DNA of 64,000 nucleotides from Apoderus coryli. Taxonomy: Eukaryota; Arthropoda; Insecta; Coleoptera; Attelabidae. Below, piece after piece: positions 63,088 to 64,000 of the stretch; positions within the stretch are counted from its first letter, which is position 1, and every line of letters starts with the position of its first letter. The stretch is from the NCBI GenBank assembly GCA_911728435.2, contig OU452198.1, forward strand, positions 19,564,001-19,628,000, in the 5' to 3' direction. A model generated the notes under the pieces. It was not told the DNA's origin. It made no database searches and saw only the letters and a list, made by a program, of their open reading frames with translations. The position numbers were made by a program, and so were the translations under genes.

Positions 63088-64000
63088 ATGTCATCGTTAT
63101 CTCATAAATTAAACATTATTATTATTAACATATTTGGTGACCCTGTGTTTGACAATGCATTGTCTAGCTTTCAAGAATACACATATAAACCATATGGTAG
63201 TCCTATCTACAATAATTCAGATGAAGTTCGAATTCCGGTCAATTTCCAAGACCTAATATTAGACATTTCTGAGAGTTATATTTATATTGAAGTAACATTT
63301 TAAGCTGAGGATGACAAGGAAACGTGTTATTTGTCAAACAATTCATTAGCGTTTCTTTTCGAAGAAATAAGATATGAGATTGGGAATGAGCAAGTCGCTA
63401 TGATTAGGAAACCGGGGATTACAACTTCCCTGAAAACTATGGCATTATGTCCATATAGTCAAGAAAGAGGGCTTTGTAGTAGTGGCTGGGGCTTGTCCGA
63501 AGATTTCCAAGATATCCTGGATCCAACTAGTCATGTTTTCAGCGGTAAATTACCATTGAAATACTTGTTTGGTATTGCTGAAGACTATAAGGGCGCTTTC
63601 ATTAATGTACGGCACGAACTTATACTGATAATTGCTAGAAACTACAATAATAGTGATATTGGCGTCGGAAGTGCTATTTTAAAAATAAATAAAATTGAAT
63701 GGAAAATTAATCACATAGTTCCCGAAGACAACCCGAAGTTGAAATTGATGATGAAAATTAATAAAGGAGGACTAAATTCTCGAATTAATATTCCATTTCG
63801 GTCGTAGGACTTATACGAACTTACGTGAAACTAGTTCAGACATATGGTCGATTAGAACAACTACGAGTCTCGAAAAACCGCGTTATATTATAATTGGATT
63901 TCAAAATATTTCGAATTATGAAAACATTAAGATGGATGCCACGCAATTTATACACGCAAACATTTCCAATATAAGAGCGTATTTAAACTCGGCAGTATAT
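63088..64000 (+). pseudogene. Major capsid (second module), stops, continues past the window
   Basis: Aligns with 57808-58720. Differences from B: a 12-bp insertion near the start (INIIIINIFG), an in-frame TAA at 63301-63303 where B has CAA, a TAG at 63805-63807 where B has TGG, and a small deletion just after. The rest is very similar at the protein level. The window ends before the C-terminus. Confidence 0.85.

Larger units (their letters stand above)
60975..64000 (+). mobile_element. Maverick A, right part (virion module), runs off window
   Basis: From about 61008 the sequence is collinear with B 55664 onward: PLA2-domain gene end, protease, 127-residue gene, minor capsid, small basic gene, major capsid. 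All are broken. With the left part (37041-45561) it accounts for one element, minus about 1.8 kb (end of DUF8207-like gene, ATPase, PLA2 start) missing at the insertion point of B. It could instead be a third copy. Confidence 0.7.

Overview
This is eukaryotic DNA, most likely from an arthropod (probably an insect). It is AT-rich, has GT-AG introns, and is almost entirely transposable elements nested in one another. I-type LINEs with an RNase H domain, a mariner, a PIF/Harbinger element with its Myb-like partner, a THAP/P-type remnant, Copia pieces and Maverick/Polinton elements occur together. I see no tRNA, rRNA, CRISPR array or bacterial-style operon, and no ordinary housekeeping gene.

Layout. 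(1) 1-7833: a minus-strand gene of a tyrosine-recombinase-like family, cut by two clean insertions: a 486-bp solo LTR (7114-7599, 5-bp target duplication) and a 5993-bp element (200-6192, 7-bp target duplication) that carries a ~525-bp tandem array and a 164-bp satellite. (2) 8216-11350: Copia LTR, primer site and gag/integrase scraps, a LINE scrap, three 204-bp repeats, and pieces of a first Maverick family (integrase N-terminus and a small OB-like gene with a 5' intron). (3) 11350-20160: two I-type LINEs head to tail. The first has an intact 1214-codon ORF2; the second is decayed. (4) 20394-27250: a Harbinger transposon whose HARBI1-like gene appears split by a ~4-kb intron filled with THAP/P-type and LINE debris, with a convergent Myb/SANT gene. 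(5) 29779-36371: a second tyrosine-recombinase-like gene whose two coding blocks join in phase across a 4068-bp intron holding a MITE and a 2074-bp mariner.

(6) 37041 to the end: two nested Maverick/Polinton elements. Maverick B (45562-60931, 349-bp terminal inverted repeats) lies inside an older copy, A, whose left part is 37041-45561 and whose right part resumes at about 60975 and runs off the window. B carries the expected virus-like set: protein-primed family B DNA polymerase (mostly lost in B), retroviral-type integrase with chromodomain, packaging ATPase, adenain-like protease, double- and single-jelly-roll capsid proteins, a phospholipase A2-domain protein, a phage-fibre-like protein, a DUF8207-like protein, an OB-like protein and a spliced acidic zinc-cysteine protein. 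In B the polymerase, integrase, protease and minor capsid genes are broken; several others are open. A and its right part are more decayed.

How the parts relate: the Maverick genes would act together in element replication, integration and particle assembly. The two recombinase-like genes are the only candidates for something outside standard transposon classes. Their hosts, boundaries and activity cannot be settled from this window alone.
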